64,000 nucleotides of DNA from Glandiceps talaboti (Eukaryota; Hemichordata; Enteropneusta; Spengelidae). The stretch is taken from the NCBI RefSeq assembly GCF_964340395.1, contig NC_135557.1:11991046-12055045 (forward strand), given 5' to 3'. Positions within the stretch are counted from its first letter, which is position 1. Every line of letters starts with the position of its first letter. The notes below the pieces were generated by a model. The model saw only the letters and a program-made list of their open reading frames with translations. It made no database searches and was not told the origin of the DNA. The position numbers and the translations under genes are program-made. This document shows positions 1 through 11,130 of this stretch, piece by piece.

Positions 1-206
1 GCTTTTGGTTTTACAGATAGGGGGGGGTCAGTGACTTTTTGTCGGCCCGATTTAAGAAACCACCGCCCCCCCCCCCCCGCTGGAAAAACTGACCGGTCCC
101 TTAGCGAGCATGTTGGGGTGCGCGCATGCATGCATGCATGTATATATATATGTTTGTGCGTATTTTATTTGTCTATCACTGATAACTAATTAATGCCTTG
201 ACCACG

Positions 207-707
207 ATGCCATTTAATCTGTGTATCTCACTGTTATTCTTTCTAAAGGCTAATGTTGCCATACCAACCAACGACAAAACATCTCGAAATCACACCGATG
301 TCTCCTCGCTGACGAACGACGACTACTACTATCTGTCAGAGATAGTGCACATTTCTAAGAACGTGAGATTACAATACCAACAAGAAGTCCTTCTCAACGT
401 GTCTTTCTGCGCAAACTCGGAAACATCTCAACGCTACACTATCAGTTCCGAGGTGTTCGGTACCGACGGTATCAGTGCATATACCCAGTACGTGTGCATC
501 GCTTTACCGTGTGATGTTGACCTACCCAATGTTATAAAGAGTAACCCTTCCATGCTGCTCTCCAACACCGTCATTCTGACTACCACTACAGGTGAATACA
601 CCCATCTCTATGTCGTCGTTGTCAATTGGGGCGGCGACTACGACCCAACTGTCAAGCAGTTCGTCGGGGAGTTCCAGTATGTTGCAACTATCACCCGAAA
701 TCCGTAG
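207..707 (+). CDS. Orphan exon or short gene, extracellular-looking domain of unknown family
   Basis: This open frame ends at TAG 705-707. The first true ATG is at 207. From there it can be read as a small secreted protein of about 166 aa with a hydrophobic start (MPFNLCISLLFFLKANVA), which would serve as a signal peptide although it lacks an early positive charge. Alternatively, 207-248 is the end of an intron, because it is pyrimidine-rich and ends in TTCTAAAG, so the exon would start at 249 in phase 0. The body has N-glycosylation sequons (NHT, NVS), only three cysteines (FCANS, VCIALPC) and a beta-rich hydrophobic pattern. I do not recognise the family. It has a stop codon, so it cannot be spliced in frame to the CCP-family linker exon at 3208. 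Being coding is likely; its function is unknown. Confidence 0.5.
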   Translation: MPFNLCISLLFFLKANVAIPTNDKTSRNHTDVSSLTNDDYYYLSEIVHISKNVRLQYQQEVLLNVSFCANSETSQRYTISSEVFGTDGISAYTQYVCIALPCDVDLPNVIKSNPSMLLSNTVILTTTTGEYTHLYVVVVNWGGDYDPTVKQFVGEFQYVATITRNP

Positions 708-1795
708 ACCGGAGAACGGATATGACTGCGCCCTTCTTTTGGGCAAACTTCGATTCAGTTTAAAATTAATTTGTTCCCACCTTTTTTATTTCTTCATTTG
801 CTCCCTAATGTTATTTGTAAACACAAAATGAAGTTAAAATGATGGCAATGTAGATCACGTGTACTGATTTTTTTTTATTTCTAGTTTGCATATATAGTAT
901 TTGTTATGCCACGCATCAAATCAATCATAACCAAGATTAAAAGGGGATGTTACTTTGAAATTGGCGCCAATATGAAGTGTATGTGCCATTTCTATTTCAA
1001 GGTAACAGTGATTACTTATATACACTGGTAATCGGGCCTTCGGGTTTCTAAGACAGATGCAAACTATATCTATCGTTCTTTAATGTGGCAGTTACTGAGA
1101 AGTGGGTGCTAGAAGTTCCTCTGTTGTGCCATTCTAATCACCCTGTGGTCAAAATAGTGTAAACATTGGAAGTCCCAAAACACAACAGTGCAAGTTTATG
1201 GAATTTAAACTCTCTACGTATACTGAGACTATAATTAACATCCGTTCATTAGCTTATCGCTGTTGCATCAACATGTCGTGAAAATAGTTTTAGTCTATGT
1301 CTATTCTCAGACAACTATAGGAATTTTAGTAAACCGAAGGCTCAATTACCAGAGTAATTATTATCATCCGAATTATTATCATGAAAGAGTAACGCCATGA
1401 CTTAAGTTTAAGTTATTGTAGCTAGGGAATTCAAAGTTGTGTATTCCTTTTGTATCCACTCACGAAAATGTGTATAAACATCTGCCTATATCTAACCATG
1501 CTATTCAGAATAAAGCAAAATGTGCATACACCTTGCATAATAATCTTGTGCGAATTCGTTTCTCATTTCTTTTTGAATCAATGAATATTAGTTATAGTCG
1601 TGTGGCATGACGTTTTACCTCTGTACGTGAACAACTTGATGTGATGATAAGGGATCTACAGTTACTGTAGAACTTGGAATGATTCATCCTGCATTGCGGC
1701 TGATGAGGCGCTATCATTATATCACGACTGCAAATTGTGCCCTCTACGACCAATCTGTCAGTTTAAATTCAACCTCCAGCTATATACTAATACAT

Positions 1796-1803
1796 ATGTG
1801 TGA

Positions 1804-1846
<43 letters not shown>

Positions 1847-1889
1847 CGAGTGTGTGTGGGTGTGTGCGTGCGCATGCATGCGTGCGTGC

Positions 1890-1931
<42 letters not shown>

Positions 1932-1959
1932 TAGTATATACACTAGTATATATACACTA

Positions 1960-1992
<33 letters not shown>
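1796..1992. repeat. Compound (TG)n - (TA)n - (TA)n microsatellite
   Basis: About 55 bases of TG repeats grade into TGCG/CATG repeats and then into two TA tracts. A short CACTAGTATATA motif separates the TA tracts. Confidence 0.9.
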
Positions 1993-1995
<3 letters not shown>

Positions 1996-2508
1996 TAGTA
2001 TACATATACACATATTGTTATGAAGAAAGCCTCCTCATTTTCCCTTATCGTAGTTAACACCTTGGAGTAACTTGACCATATTCACAATTATATACATACT
2101 AACTACACGCCATCTATATATACTATAGAACTGGTAGTGTATGCCGCAGGGTTCAACCTGGATTGAAAGTGAAAGCTTCACCGCCAAGGGTGCTCTTAAA
2201 GTGCGCCCCCTACGACCAATCTTTCAGTCTACAGTACGGTACAATTTAAACTCTGAAATTCCCAGTCAAAAAGATATTTACCTAAGACTGTTTACAGCTA
2301 AAATTATGTAGGCTTGGTGTTTCACTCATGGGACATTACGTTTTCGACACAAAGATAGACATATTTCAACTGTACACTAACAATAACAGAGACACAACAA
2401 ACACAGCAGGATCCTTTGCCCAATCACATTACGCGTTATCAAGTTGGGGCAGCTGATATTAGGGTTCAGTCCCAAAATTATATTGGATGGGATTTAATTT
2501 TCACAGCT

Positions 2509-2624
2509 GTATGTATGTATGTATGTATGTATGTATGTATGTATGTATGTATGTATGTATGTATGTGTGTGTATGTATGCATGTATGTATGTATGTATGT
2601 ATGTATGTGTGTATGTATGTATGT
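2509..2624. repeat. (TATG)n microsatellite
   Basis: Tetranucleotide TATG/TATGTG repeat of about 115 bases. It opens several spurious frames on both strands. Confidence 0.95.
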
Positions 2625-2889
2625 CTTCCTCAACTCCCCGGGGAGCATACAATCCATTGCAGCCATTTAAGCGCATTGGATTAAAGCCTTCACATTGTAA
2701 CCTCTATCCTACCAGGTACCCAGTTATACAGCTGGGTTGACTGAAGCACAGTCGTGGTTCAAATCTTGCCCAATGACTTTAGCCACTCAGAAACAAACAG
2801 CAGGCAGCGACGGGGCTCGAAAATGCAACCTGTAGATTCCAAGCCGGTCACGCTAACCATTCACCCATCATGACTCCACGGTACATACA

Positions 2890-2972
2890 TGTACATACAT
2901 GTATGTATGTATGTATGTATGTATGTATGTATGTATGTATGTATGTATGTATGTATGTATGCATGTATGTAC
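2890..2972. repeat. (TATG)n microsatellite before the relic A linker exon
   Basis: Tetranucleotide array in the same intronic position as the longer TATG array of gene B at 16673-16774. The 3' flanks of the two arrays match closely (both contain CTACTGTACTTTGTGTTG), so the array predates the A/B split. Confidence 0.9.
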
Positions 2973-3269
2973 CATGTGTATCTGTGTATGTTAAGTACAC
3001 AGTGAACGACACACTACTGTACTTTGTGTTGTTGATAAATGTCCAGAATTTCAAGTCTCTTAATTGAATTACAAATCGAAGAACTAGACACCATCTTATT
3101 TGAAATGTAAATCTTAAAACCATGATAACAGACTGCAATCAATTGTACATTTGACTTTGAATGTAATCATTGTGTGTAAATATATGCATATTGTTTAATT
3201 TTGACAGAACCAGATACTACAACAGAAAATGGGGAAAGCGCCGACACCACAGGTACGACTATTACTTTT

Positions 3270-3930
3270 TGTGATGAGATGTGATGTGATTTGATGTGAT
3301 GTGATGTGATGTGATGTGATGAGATGTGATGTGATGTGATGTGATGTAACGTGATGTGATGTGATGTGATGTAATGTAATGTGATGTGATGTGATGTGAT
3401 GTGATGAAATGTGATGTTATGTTATGTGATTTGATGTGATGTTATGAAATGTGATGTGATGGGATATTATGTGATGTGATGTGATGTGATGTGATGTGAT
3501 ATGATGTGATGAAATGTGATATGATGTGATATAATGTAATGTGATGTGATGTGATGTGATGTGATGTGATGGGATGGCATGAAATGAGATGTGATGTGAT
3601 GTAATGTGATATAATGTGATGAGATGTGATGTGATGTGATGTGATGTGATGTGATGAAATGAGATGGGATGGGATATGATGGGATCAGATGGGATGATGT
3701 GTGGTGCCGTTTGGTGTTACGTGACGTGACAAGACTTGACATGCGTGACGTGAAATGATGTGACAAGAAGTGATATGACAATGGGATTGGATGTGGTGTG
3801 GTGTCATGTGGTGTGATACAGTGTGATGTGATACAACATGCTTTGATGTGATGTGATGTGATGTGATGTGATATCATGTCATGTCATGTGATGATATGAT
3901 GTGATATTATGTTATGTGACGTGATTTGAT
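3270..3930. repeat. (TGATG)n-type pentamer satellite in the last intron of relic A
   Basis: About 650 bases of GTGAT/TGATG pentamers with GAAAT, TTATG and similar variants. A non-repetitive island near 3700-3790 (containing GGTGTTACGTGACGTGAC) is shared with the equivalent introns of genes B, C and D. Confidence 0.95.
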
Positions 3931-4097
3931 ATAGTGATATTATATACCCTCTGTAATTTATTTACTCTTCATTTGGATTGCTTCAGTAAATTCTGTAGGA
4001 AAGTGTTCCAGTAATATTATCAATATACAAAAATAACCGCCCAACTTAGAGACACAAAGAGAGACTGACATGCAATCAAAGTGTCATTCATGGACAT

Positions 4098-4140
4098 GCA
4101 TGCATGCATACATACATACATACATACATACATACATACA

Positions 4141-4172
<32 letters not shown>

Positions 4173-4225
4173 CATACATACATACATACATACATACATA
4201 CATACATACATACATACATACATAG
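4098..4225. repeat. (CATA)n microsatellite left of the Penelope-like fragment
   Basis: About 128 bases of CATA repeats starting from GCATGCATGCATAC. It adjoins the 3' end of the minus-strand retroelement. Confidence 0.95.
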
Positions 4226-4229
4226 AAAT

Positions 4230-5460
4230 GCATATGGAACTTATAAATCAGTCCGTATAAATAGCTGTTAAATCCGACGTTTCGAATAAATATTCTTTTT
4301 CAAAGGTAAAATAGGCGAGATACAGAAATGTTAGGTTAAAACCTGAACATTTCTGAATATAATGGAACAAAACCGCGCGTGATATATAAACGGTTGTACG
4401 TGGGAAAAGTTCTAATATTCGCACGCACCAAATAGAACCCAATAGAATACGCCTGAAATTTAAAAAAATACCCTGAGGCTGATTAGATTGGGAATGACGA
4501 GAATAATCTATTAATTCCAAGGGGTTCCAGCGTTCCAAGACGGAAAATGATTTCTTCTTCCTTTAACCTCAATGCTTTCTCATCACCAGAAACCTTACAA
4601 ATTCCTGAAATGGACATATCTGATACACTGTGATCGTTGGTAATAAAATGCATAGATACGGGATAGTTACGATTCTTTTGTCTGGTCAGGCGGAGATGTT
4701 CCACGAAACGATCACCAAGACGACGTACAGTTGAACCTATATATAAAAACCACACATTTTTGACATGTAATGCAATACACTACATTAGTACTAATACAAG
4801 TAAATCTACTTGTAACAGGCACACTGTTCTTAGGGCCAAAACATGATTAGTATTGATAATGAAACGACATGTACCACATCGAGTACGATCGCATGGAAAT
4901 GAACCAGCATTAACTTCAAATTCACGTTGTTCTGTACGTACCACCATATCTCTAAGACTGGTATCAAGACGCCAAGCTGTTAATGGTACTTAAGGAAACA
5001 ATGAATTGGTAACCCTATTAGAACGTAAGATATTAAAATGCTTGTATATAATGTTTTTAACTCTTGTGGAAAAGGGATGGTATGTAAGAGCTAGTATGGG
5101 ACGATCGTTGTTACTCTTCTGATCATGTGATTTGATACAAGCTTCCCTAGACAAAGATGATACTTTATGTAAAGCCGCGTTATACGTTGGTAACAGACAT
5201 AGGATAACCACGTTGATGGAAGTACGTGCAAAATTCAGCAGACCTTTTTCTGAAATCCAATTCACTACTACAAATACGACGTAAACGAAGTAATTGTGAA
5301 TAGGGAATGGAATCTTTACACTTATTAGGATGTGATGAACCATACAGCAAATATGAATGTGAATCAGTAGGTTTAGTATAAATAGATGTAGCTATATCAT
5401 CACCATCAATCCTAAGGGAGATGTCAAGGAAATTGAGAGTTAGTTCTGAAATATCATAAT
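4230..5460 (-). mobile_element. 5'-truncated Penelope-like element: end of reverse transcriptase plus GIY-YIG endonuclease
   Basis: Read on the minus strand from about 5458 downward, the broken frames give in order: the end of the RT domain (LTLNFLDISLRIDGDDIATS, IYTKPTDSHSYL, SIPYSQLLRLRRICSS, FHQRGYP, ALTYHP); a Cys-rich linker (CDRTRCGTC); and a GIY-YIG nuclease core (NVVYCITCQKC, YIGSTVRRLGDRFVEHLR). This RT plus C-terminal GIY-YIG order is characteristic of Penelope-like elements. The parts lie in different frames, with frameshifts near 5190 and about 4780, so the copy is dead. The 5' part of the RT is missing, and the copy starts directly at a CATA microsatellite. It lies inside the last intron of relic A, antisense to it. 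Confidence 0.85.
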
Positions 5461-5668
5461 ACATACATGTACAAACATACATACATACATACATACATAC
5501 ATACATACATACATACATACATACATACATACATACATGCATGCATGCATGCATGCATACATACATGCATGCATGCATGCATGCATGCAAGCATACATAC
5601 ATACATACATACATACATACATACATACATACATACATTCATACATACATACATACATACATACATAC
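5461..5668. repeat. (CATA)n/(GCAT)n microsatellite right of the Penelope-like fragment
   Basis: About 200 bases of CATA repeats with internal GCAT blocks. It abuts the truncated 5' end of the retroelement. A short GACA/AACA-rich stretch follows to about 5735. Confidence 0.95.
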
Positions 5669-6248
5669 AAAGTCATATAGACTACAGACAGACAGACAAA
5701 CAAACATACAGACATAGATACAGACAGACAGACATATACAGTTTGATAGATATGCAGAAAAAAACCTTATACACTTCAACCCCTTGTCATTCTTCAGGCG
5801 ATGTCATAGGTCTTTTTTCCGATATTGACGGTAAAATGATATTATTTCAAAATATGTTTTGTCAACCAAGGAAAATACGAGTGACCAATAGAGGGGCTCT
5901 GTCACTATGAGTCGCTAGACGTGTGACAAGAGTATTTTCTGGAATATAATTATACCTCCTCAAGCATAGTTTATGAAAAGTCGAGAAAAATAATGGAGAT
6001 TCTGAACGTTTTAACTCATATTTCAAGCACCACCGCAAAATCAGAATACGTCTTGTTGTGATGTAGAACGATCATGGTATATAATCCTTATTTTCTATTC
6101 AACGATAATAACTTAGCTTGAGTATAGAATAATTCACTATGAATTTGAAGAATGTCTTTTTCTTGTTTGTGAAGAGAGTGGAAGTACCATTCCTACATTA
6201 AATAAAATCCTTTTGGTCTTTGCTATGTTGGGTTTCCTATACATCTAA

Positions 6249-7805
6249 AGATATAAAGTTATATATGAGGTATTTTTTATTTTTGTAAAATCAGTTCAGT
6301 TTCAGAATATAAACTCTTATCTAAGTTCGAGTGTTGATCTGAATACAACTTAACCATGTCAGTGTGATATCTCAATTTCAATACCTAAGACAAAATCAAT
6401 GTTTTAATAGTGTATTGAACTCTTCGTGGGGTTAAATTTAAGACATATGAATGTCGTCTTAACTTGACAGAAAGAAATAGATTTATCCTATCTCGAATAG
6501 GTCAAAGGTCAACAGCAGCAAAAAAACCAACGTGCTGTGAACGAGTTTGAATTAAAAAGAAAATAACGTTTTATGCATTGAACTACAATTTAAATTTTGT
6601 AATATCAGAATTCAGAGTAAATTTAACCGAAAGAAATGGATTTATTCTATATTGCCTAGGTTCAAAATTGTATTTTTGACGTCATAATACTGTAAACAAA
6701 ATGAATGAAATTGTACCAATAAATCCTATGGAGTTATGTGGCATTGCCTGGAAATAATTTGTACTGGTCCTTTTTTACACATTATTTGTTTGAATACATC
6801 GGGTGTGTATCTTAATAATAACACAGCGCTAACAATAACTTGAACAGTGATAAACTCTCGTTAGTTTGCTACTTGACACACTTTGACACTAAAGTGGAAT
6901 ATTTCTTTAACTTTGGCATTAGTCTTTATACATTATCCGTCAAAGTGTTGAAATTGTTTGTTGACAATTTATTTCATCACATCATATGTGTTGTTGTGTT
7001 ATTAAGAAAGAAACCGTCCTGGTGTTTTGTATTCTGCTTGATTGAATTTGAGTGTGTAAAGTTGAAAGTGTTTCAACCGAATTTATCCAGATTTATGAGA
7101 CCTAATCAAGCTTTTCATCAATGTTTTGAGCGTAGATCGTGTTTCCAAAGTTGAAATAAAAAATAACAACCTGTTACTAGGATAACTGACACAAATTTGA
7201 CATGGTGATTCCAAACATGGCGTACTCGGGATTGAGGTTAAAGGTTACAATATTATATTATACACTGTGTTTTGAGGCGTAGTTATAGCGCCCTCAACTA
7301 CTAGATTGCGGACAGGTATAAATAAAGTATTCCCCTATCGGTCACGTCGGTGTCCCCTTTTAGCTGTTCTTTGGTTGGACAACAAATAACAAAATGATTA
7401 AATTCAGTATGTGCCATTATAAGTTATAACCGATGAGCACGATGGGCTTTGTATGTAAACGTTATGTGAAATCAACCAATCTTCAATATTGTCATTAATC
7501 GTACAGACATTCCCAAAATTATGTACAGTAATCAACATGTAATATACTGTTTAAACTCTATGGTACGTTCATATAAAAATCAGTATTTTACTTTCATTCA
7601 CATCGAGTCTCACTCTTCTCCTCATTACAATCAGCACAGCTCATTTAGTCTGTTCTATGTAGATTGAGAGTGGGGTAGTCTGACCGCATGGGGGCGTGAT
7701 ACATTATCCTTACTGATGACACGAAGTGATAAGTAAAAACAGCATGATTTAAGGAACAATGTTATAATCAAACATAATGAACGTTATAAACTACAATCAA
7801 ACTGT
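6249..7805. other. Duplicated gene-downstream region, copy 1
   Basis: From about 6390 to 7806 this region is closely similar to 21170-22612 (downstream of B), and its distal part to 48450-49990 (downstream of C). It contains two copies of the TTGAC...GGTCAA-type repeat and a DR1 motif. The open frame at 6840-7154 has no ATG at its start and is best read as non-coding DNA kept open by recent duplication. No convincing gene is seen. Confidence 0.6.
6499..6511 (+). promoter_or_regulatory. Perfect DR1 motif, copy 1
   Basis: AGGTCAAAGGTCA is two AGGTCA half-sites separated by one base, the classic RXR/HNF4/PPAR-type arrangement. The same 13-mer occurs at 21292-21304 and 48524-48536 in the paralogous downstream regions. 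Function is inferred from the motif only. Confidence 0.35.
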
Positions 7806-8211
7806 GATATGGCAGTATCTGGCCTTCAATCCACAAATTCGTGTCTTGAAATATCGTTTTGGTTGATTTACATGCAAGAAAATGACATCCATGGAATATC
7901 TCCCAAAGACTATCTACTAGAACTTCAATGAGATATGTCAGAACCCTTTCATGCTCGAGTGCAAGTGTGGTGTACTCGGGACATTTGAACGAGTGCTTGC
8001 ATTGTTCTCTGCGGCAATACCCTCGTAAACGTGGATCGGAAAACACAACCAGCACAAGTGCAAATACCCCTTTGCATTATCCACACCCACACTCACGCGG
8101 CATGGGGTCCTGTTATTGATACATGTGTTTTATAATCCGAAAAAAAAACTTTCCGTAAAATAGACACTATGTAATCACGCGCTTTTGTGTAGAATGAACG
8201 ACCGCATCTTC

Positions 8212-8244
8212 ATTTGCATGTTATTTGTATGCAGGTATGCAAAT
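8212..8244. promoter_or_regulatory. Inverted pair of octamer (POU) motifs
   Basis: ATTTGCAT at 8212-8219 and ATGCAAAT at 8237-8244 are the same octamer in opposite orientations. The pair is kept in the duplicate at 25722-25754. The octamer is a known binding site of POU/Oct factors. Activity here is not shown. Confidence 0.3.
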
Positions 8245-8571
8245 AACGCAGTGCAAATATCACTAGTATACTATGCAGGCGCACTGGTGCAAGTAATCTA
8301 TGGTACATATGTAACTATAATGTGGGTACCATTCAATAGTCTATTCAAAAAAAAAATTCATACCATACTATTGTATGCATATTGTGCTGCTCTCAATTCT
8401 AGTTTGACGGACTGATAGGTGCAAGATGTGATAGAAGTGTGGAATGGGATTGTACAACATATATCATTCTTATATCTTAAGTGATGGGATGAGATTGATG
8501 AAATAATACACATCAAGTCTGTATAGCCAAAAAGCGAAAATGTTATATTGGTAACAGTTAACAATTCAAAG

Positions 8572-8640
8572 AATGAGTGAGTGAGTGAGTGAGTGAGTGA
8601 GTGAGTGAGTGAGTGAGTGAGTGGGTGGGTGGGTGAATGA
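8572..8640. repeat. (GAGT)n microsatellite
   Basis: Tetranucleotide GAGT array that grades into GGGT. The paralogous position at 26392-26635 carries a much longer array. Confidence 0.95.
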
Positions 8641-10002
8641 ATGGAGGGATAAGTGGGTGAGTGGACAGCTATATATATATGGGTTGGTGTACACAATTAT
8701 ATATATATCCAAATGTAGGTTCCAGATCTTCTGCTGTAAAGTGCTCGATACGGATGTAGATATATATATATATATATAGTTTATTTAACTGATTGCTTGA
8801 AGGAATTGTAAACGGTAGAGTTTCAGTTATACATAGGTTATGAGAACAAAGGTCGAAACTTTCATATAAAGCATTTGAGATAAATCAAAGACACACCTGA
8901 ATAAGTCTTGCTCGGAAAACCTGTATTTTCCAAAGTTGGTCAATTAAAATATCTCAAATAAGCTATTTTTATAATGTCTGTATTTCAAAAACATGTGTCG
9001 TTCAGTAAAAGGGTGCTGGTATTTCAAGTGGATGGATATATGGGTACATATGGAAATTACCTAACCTCCACAAGGTTGTTGTGTTTGGTAAACTTATCAT
9101 GAGTGGAGACTTTATATCAACAGTTCATTTCACTAAGTATAAAATGTTATCACCTAATACATCGTTACAATGACAGTCTCCAAAAAGACAACATACTTAT
9201 TATCTCGGCCTCTAGGAACTATCTGAGTGGCTTTTTCAAAGGCAAAAAGCAAAGGTTGTTTTAATTATAACGATGTTGCTTAGACTTCACTTTCCATACA
9301 ATCAACCCTGGTCTGGATTGTATGGTGGGTGGATAGATAAATTGATGGGCAAATGGAGTGTTTGTTAATAATGTTTCTAATGGTTCTTGTAGTGAAGAAA
9401 TTAGGTTTTGATTAGACGAATTGTTTGAATAGACTCCTTCCCACGATATGGGGCGCCGTGGACGTGAATCGAACTATTGACAAAATCTATCTCAATTGAC
9501 AAAATTGACAAGCCTCTTTAAACATCCCCTGGCATTTTTATAACCCTGTCGAATAAAACGTTGCAGTCAATTGTTCATACGTTAGTATATGTCACACACT
9601 AGAGAAAGGGAACGGTCTAGGACAAGCTAAGGTACTATAATCGACCAACCAAGCGTTCACTCATAAATATTTCGTGATAACAGTAAAATTCCAAATATAA
9701 AATATGGGTTGTTTGGTACAAACATTTACTAGTTAAAGACATTTCAACCTGACAATGTTTTTAAATAAATAGCTTACTCATTTCTTGTGTGCATTGCCAA
9801 TTGTAACCAACTCCCTGAAGTGAATATAGGGCAAGTATTCTATGGAAGTGTACATCATTTATCCACTTTGTTGTTAGCAACGAAGTATTCGTAACTATAA
9901 ACAAATCATGTTGCCATCAAAAACAAATATGATATTTGAATGTCAATGGTAGTTATGTTTTCACCAATGAAATCACCGAATTGATTAAGAATTAACGTCT
10001 CA

Positions 10003-10141
10003 ATGCTTGTTTTGACCAATTACACAGTCGAACTGAAAGTTTGCATTTCGCCACTCCCTTACTGTATTTTAGTCCCAGTGTTCAGGCAACAACCTCAGCA
10101 CTCCATCGGCATCTGTGGCTGTTTGAAATTGTCGAAACCAG
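10003..10141 (+). other. Putative 5' non-coding exon of gene B, donor at 10141/10142
   Basis: The segment ends in AAACCAG|GTAAGTC, a strong donor, and lies about 1 kb before the ATG exon. Copies with the same donor position end at 28147 (truncated unit), 38401 (C) and 55826 (D). In B the reading frame is interrupted by a stop near 9997, and a TGA follows directly after the predicted splice, so it should be untranslated. The start of the exon is not defined. Confidence 0.35.
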
Positions 10142-11097
10142 GTAAGTCAAATGTTACATTAAGGAAGGCGACTACTTCTTATTTTTCAAATGATTTTGAC
10201 GAATATTTTATTGTCATCATTGAAGTCCTACATATATGACCGAAATTTGTAGCACAGGCTTTCAATGTGTCTCGTAACTACGGTGCTAATATCAGAGCAA
10301 TATCAACTTGTTTTTCATATTAATTTATCTTTTTCCACTCACCTCGTTCTCACTTTTTGTTACCGTGGCTGTCATTCCTGTTTTGGTCCCCCTTCCTATA
10401 TCTCGTGCCTTCCGTTCAACAGCTCTTCTTGTCGACAAACCTTTCTTTGGTTATTCATAAGGACGGGTAGCCTCGTCGATCAGCAGCCGTTTATTTTTTA
10501 AAAAGCACAACATTGATATTTTTGCGAACGAAATGCAAACGTTGTAGATAATTAATCGATAAAACTCGATTTTTATGATCTCTACAACTACAAATTAATC
10601 AAGTGACATATTTACATGAAATTACACCAGTTAAGTATAGAAAAAAAAGAGTTACTACCAAAATAGAGAGACTATACAGTTTCAATTGAGCAGCATAGCA
10701 TATAAAAGATTCATTTTTATCCCACTTTCAACACAAATGAACCCCAAGTGTAACATTTTATGAGCGTGCTGTCTGTATTTTGTCTTATGTAATTTGTACC
10801 AAAAGGAGGAAGACTGTGTGAGATGTAGAATCATCGTGCCGCCTAATTGAAACTGTATAATCTCTGTCATTTGGTAGTAATTCTAAAATACAAGTTACTT
10901 ACTTTTGGTATATAGTCATTTCAATGAAATCGTACTACAATGTACAACTCCTTCTGACCTATTTTGGGTAACTTAAAACTAAGACACTTGTATGTACCCA
11001 AGTAATATATCTTTTTAAAAAGTGTAATTTATTGCTTGTGGAATTGTAAAAAACGATTTCAGGTTTTGATTTTGGGATTTTTCTGTTTCAATTTCAG

Positions 11098-11130
11098 TTG
11101 AATTGAAAAAGACGAAAACAACATGAAAAG
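11098..11130 (+). other. Gene B start exon (5' leader and first 8 coding bases)
   Basis: A 33-base micro-exon follows a TTTCAATTTCAG acceptor and ends in AAAAG|GTAAGC. It carries ATG at 11123. ATG AAA AG joins to the C of the next exon to give M-K-S-S, directly in front of the hydrophobic signal sequence. The same micro-exon occurs at 39433-39465 and 56855-56887. Confidence 0.75.

Larger units (their letters stand above)
708..3207. other. Non-coding, microsatellite-rich stretch upstream of CCP relic A
   Basis: No CCP-type exon (phase-1 start, D-C, four Cys, Trp) was found on the plus strand. The stretch holds a TG array, two TA arrays and two TATG arrays. From about 2890 to 3207 it aligns by eye with the intron before the linker exon of gene B (about 16676-16992), so the CCP-family homology begins there. 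A motif around CTACGACCAATCT occurs at about 1744 and again at about 2209 with similar flanks, which suggests a small local duplication. An AATAAA near 1509 could be a polyadenylation signal for the exon ending at 707, but this is weak. Confidence 0.6.
3208..6248 (+). pseudogene. Relic A: linker and C-terminal exons of a CCP-family gene, CCP exons missing
   Basis: The linker exon 3208-3252 has a TTTTGACAG acceptor and a CAG|GTACGA donor. It is open and reads EPDTTTENGESADTT, one codon longer than in B-D. The last exon is recognisable at about 6166-6248 (ESGSTIPTLNK, then LLVFAMLGFLYI and a stop), matching the hydrophobic tail of B. The acceptor that is TTCTAG in B-D reads TTCTTG here, so the normal splice site is lost. 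An in-frame cryptic AG at 6173-6174 could still be used, giving an exon at 6175-6248. The last intron keeps the pentamer satellite and has gained a Penelope-like insertion. No CCP or signal-peptide exon lies upstream in the window. The likeliest reading is a decayed 3' remnant, though missing 5' exons to the left of the window cannot be excluded. Confidence 0.65.
7806..10002. other. Distal 5' flank of gene B, no gene seen
   Basis: The region is duplicated at about 25325-28008, and from about 8690 also at about 36930-38260 and 54280-55690. A minus-strand open frame at 7768-8055 is broken by a stop in the 25.3 kb copy, so I treat it as non-coding or a relic. The region holds a GAGT microsatellite and paired octamer motifs. 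I see no exon. Confidence 0.5.

Noticed and set aside
1679-3138. Open frames rich in Val-Cys, Tyr-Ile or Met-Tyr-Val-Cys
   Set aside because: They are translations of TG, TA and TATG microsatellites, open on both strands.
3467-3877. Minus-strand frame of His-Ile-Thr-Ser repeats (also at 17805-18653, 45453-45905 and 62876-63358)
   Set aside because: This is the pentamer satellite read on the other strand. It lies wholly in introns, and a 5-base unit keeps all frames open by chance.
4248-4538. Independent minus-strand gene of 96 aa
   Set aside because: It is continuous with the 3' end of the Penelope-like fragment and shows no separate domain.
6840-7154. 104-aa plus-strand frame with a copy at 21633-21839
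   Set aside because: It lacks an ATG at its start. The copy is cut short by a stop, indels shift the frame between copies, and there is no recognisable domain.
7768-8055. 95-aa minus-strand frame
   Set aside because: The paralogue near 25325-25560 has a stop in the corresponding frame, and no family was recognised.
8572-8640. Possible CRISPR-like or direct-repeat array of GAGT (also at 26392-26635)
   Set aside because: Plain tetranucleotide repeats without spacers, in a eukaryotic context.
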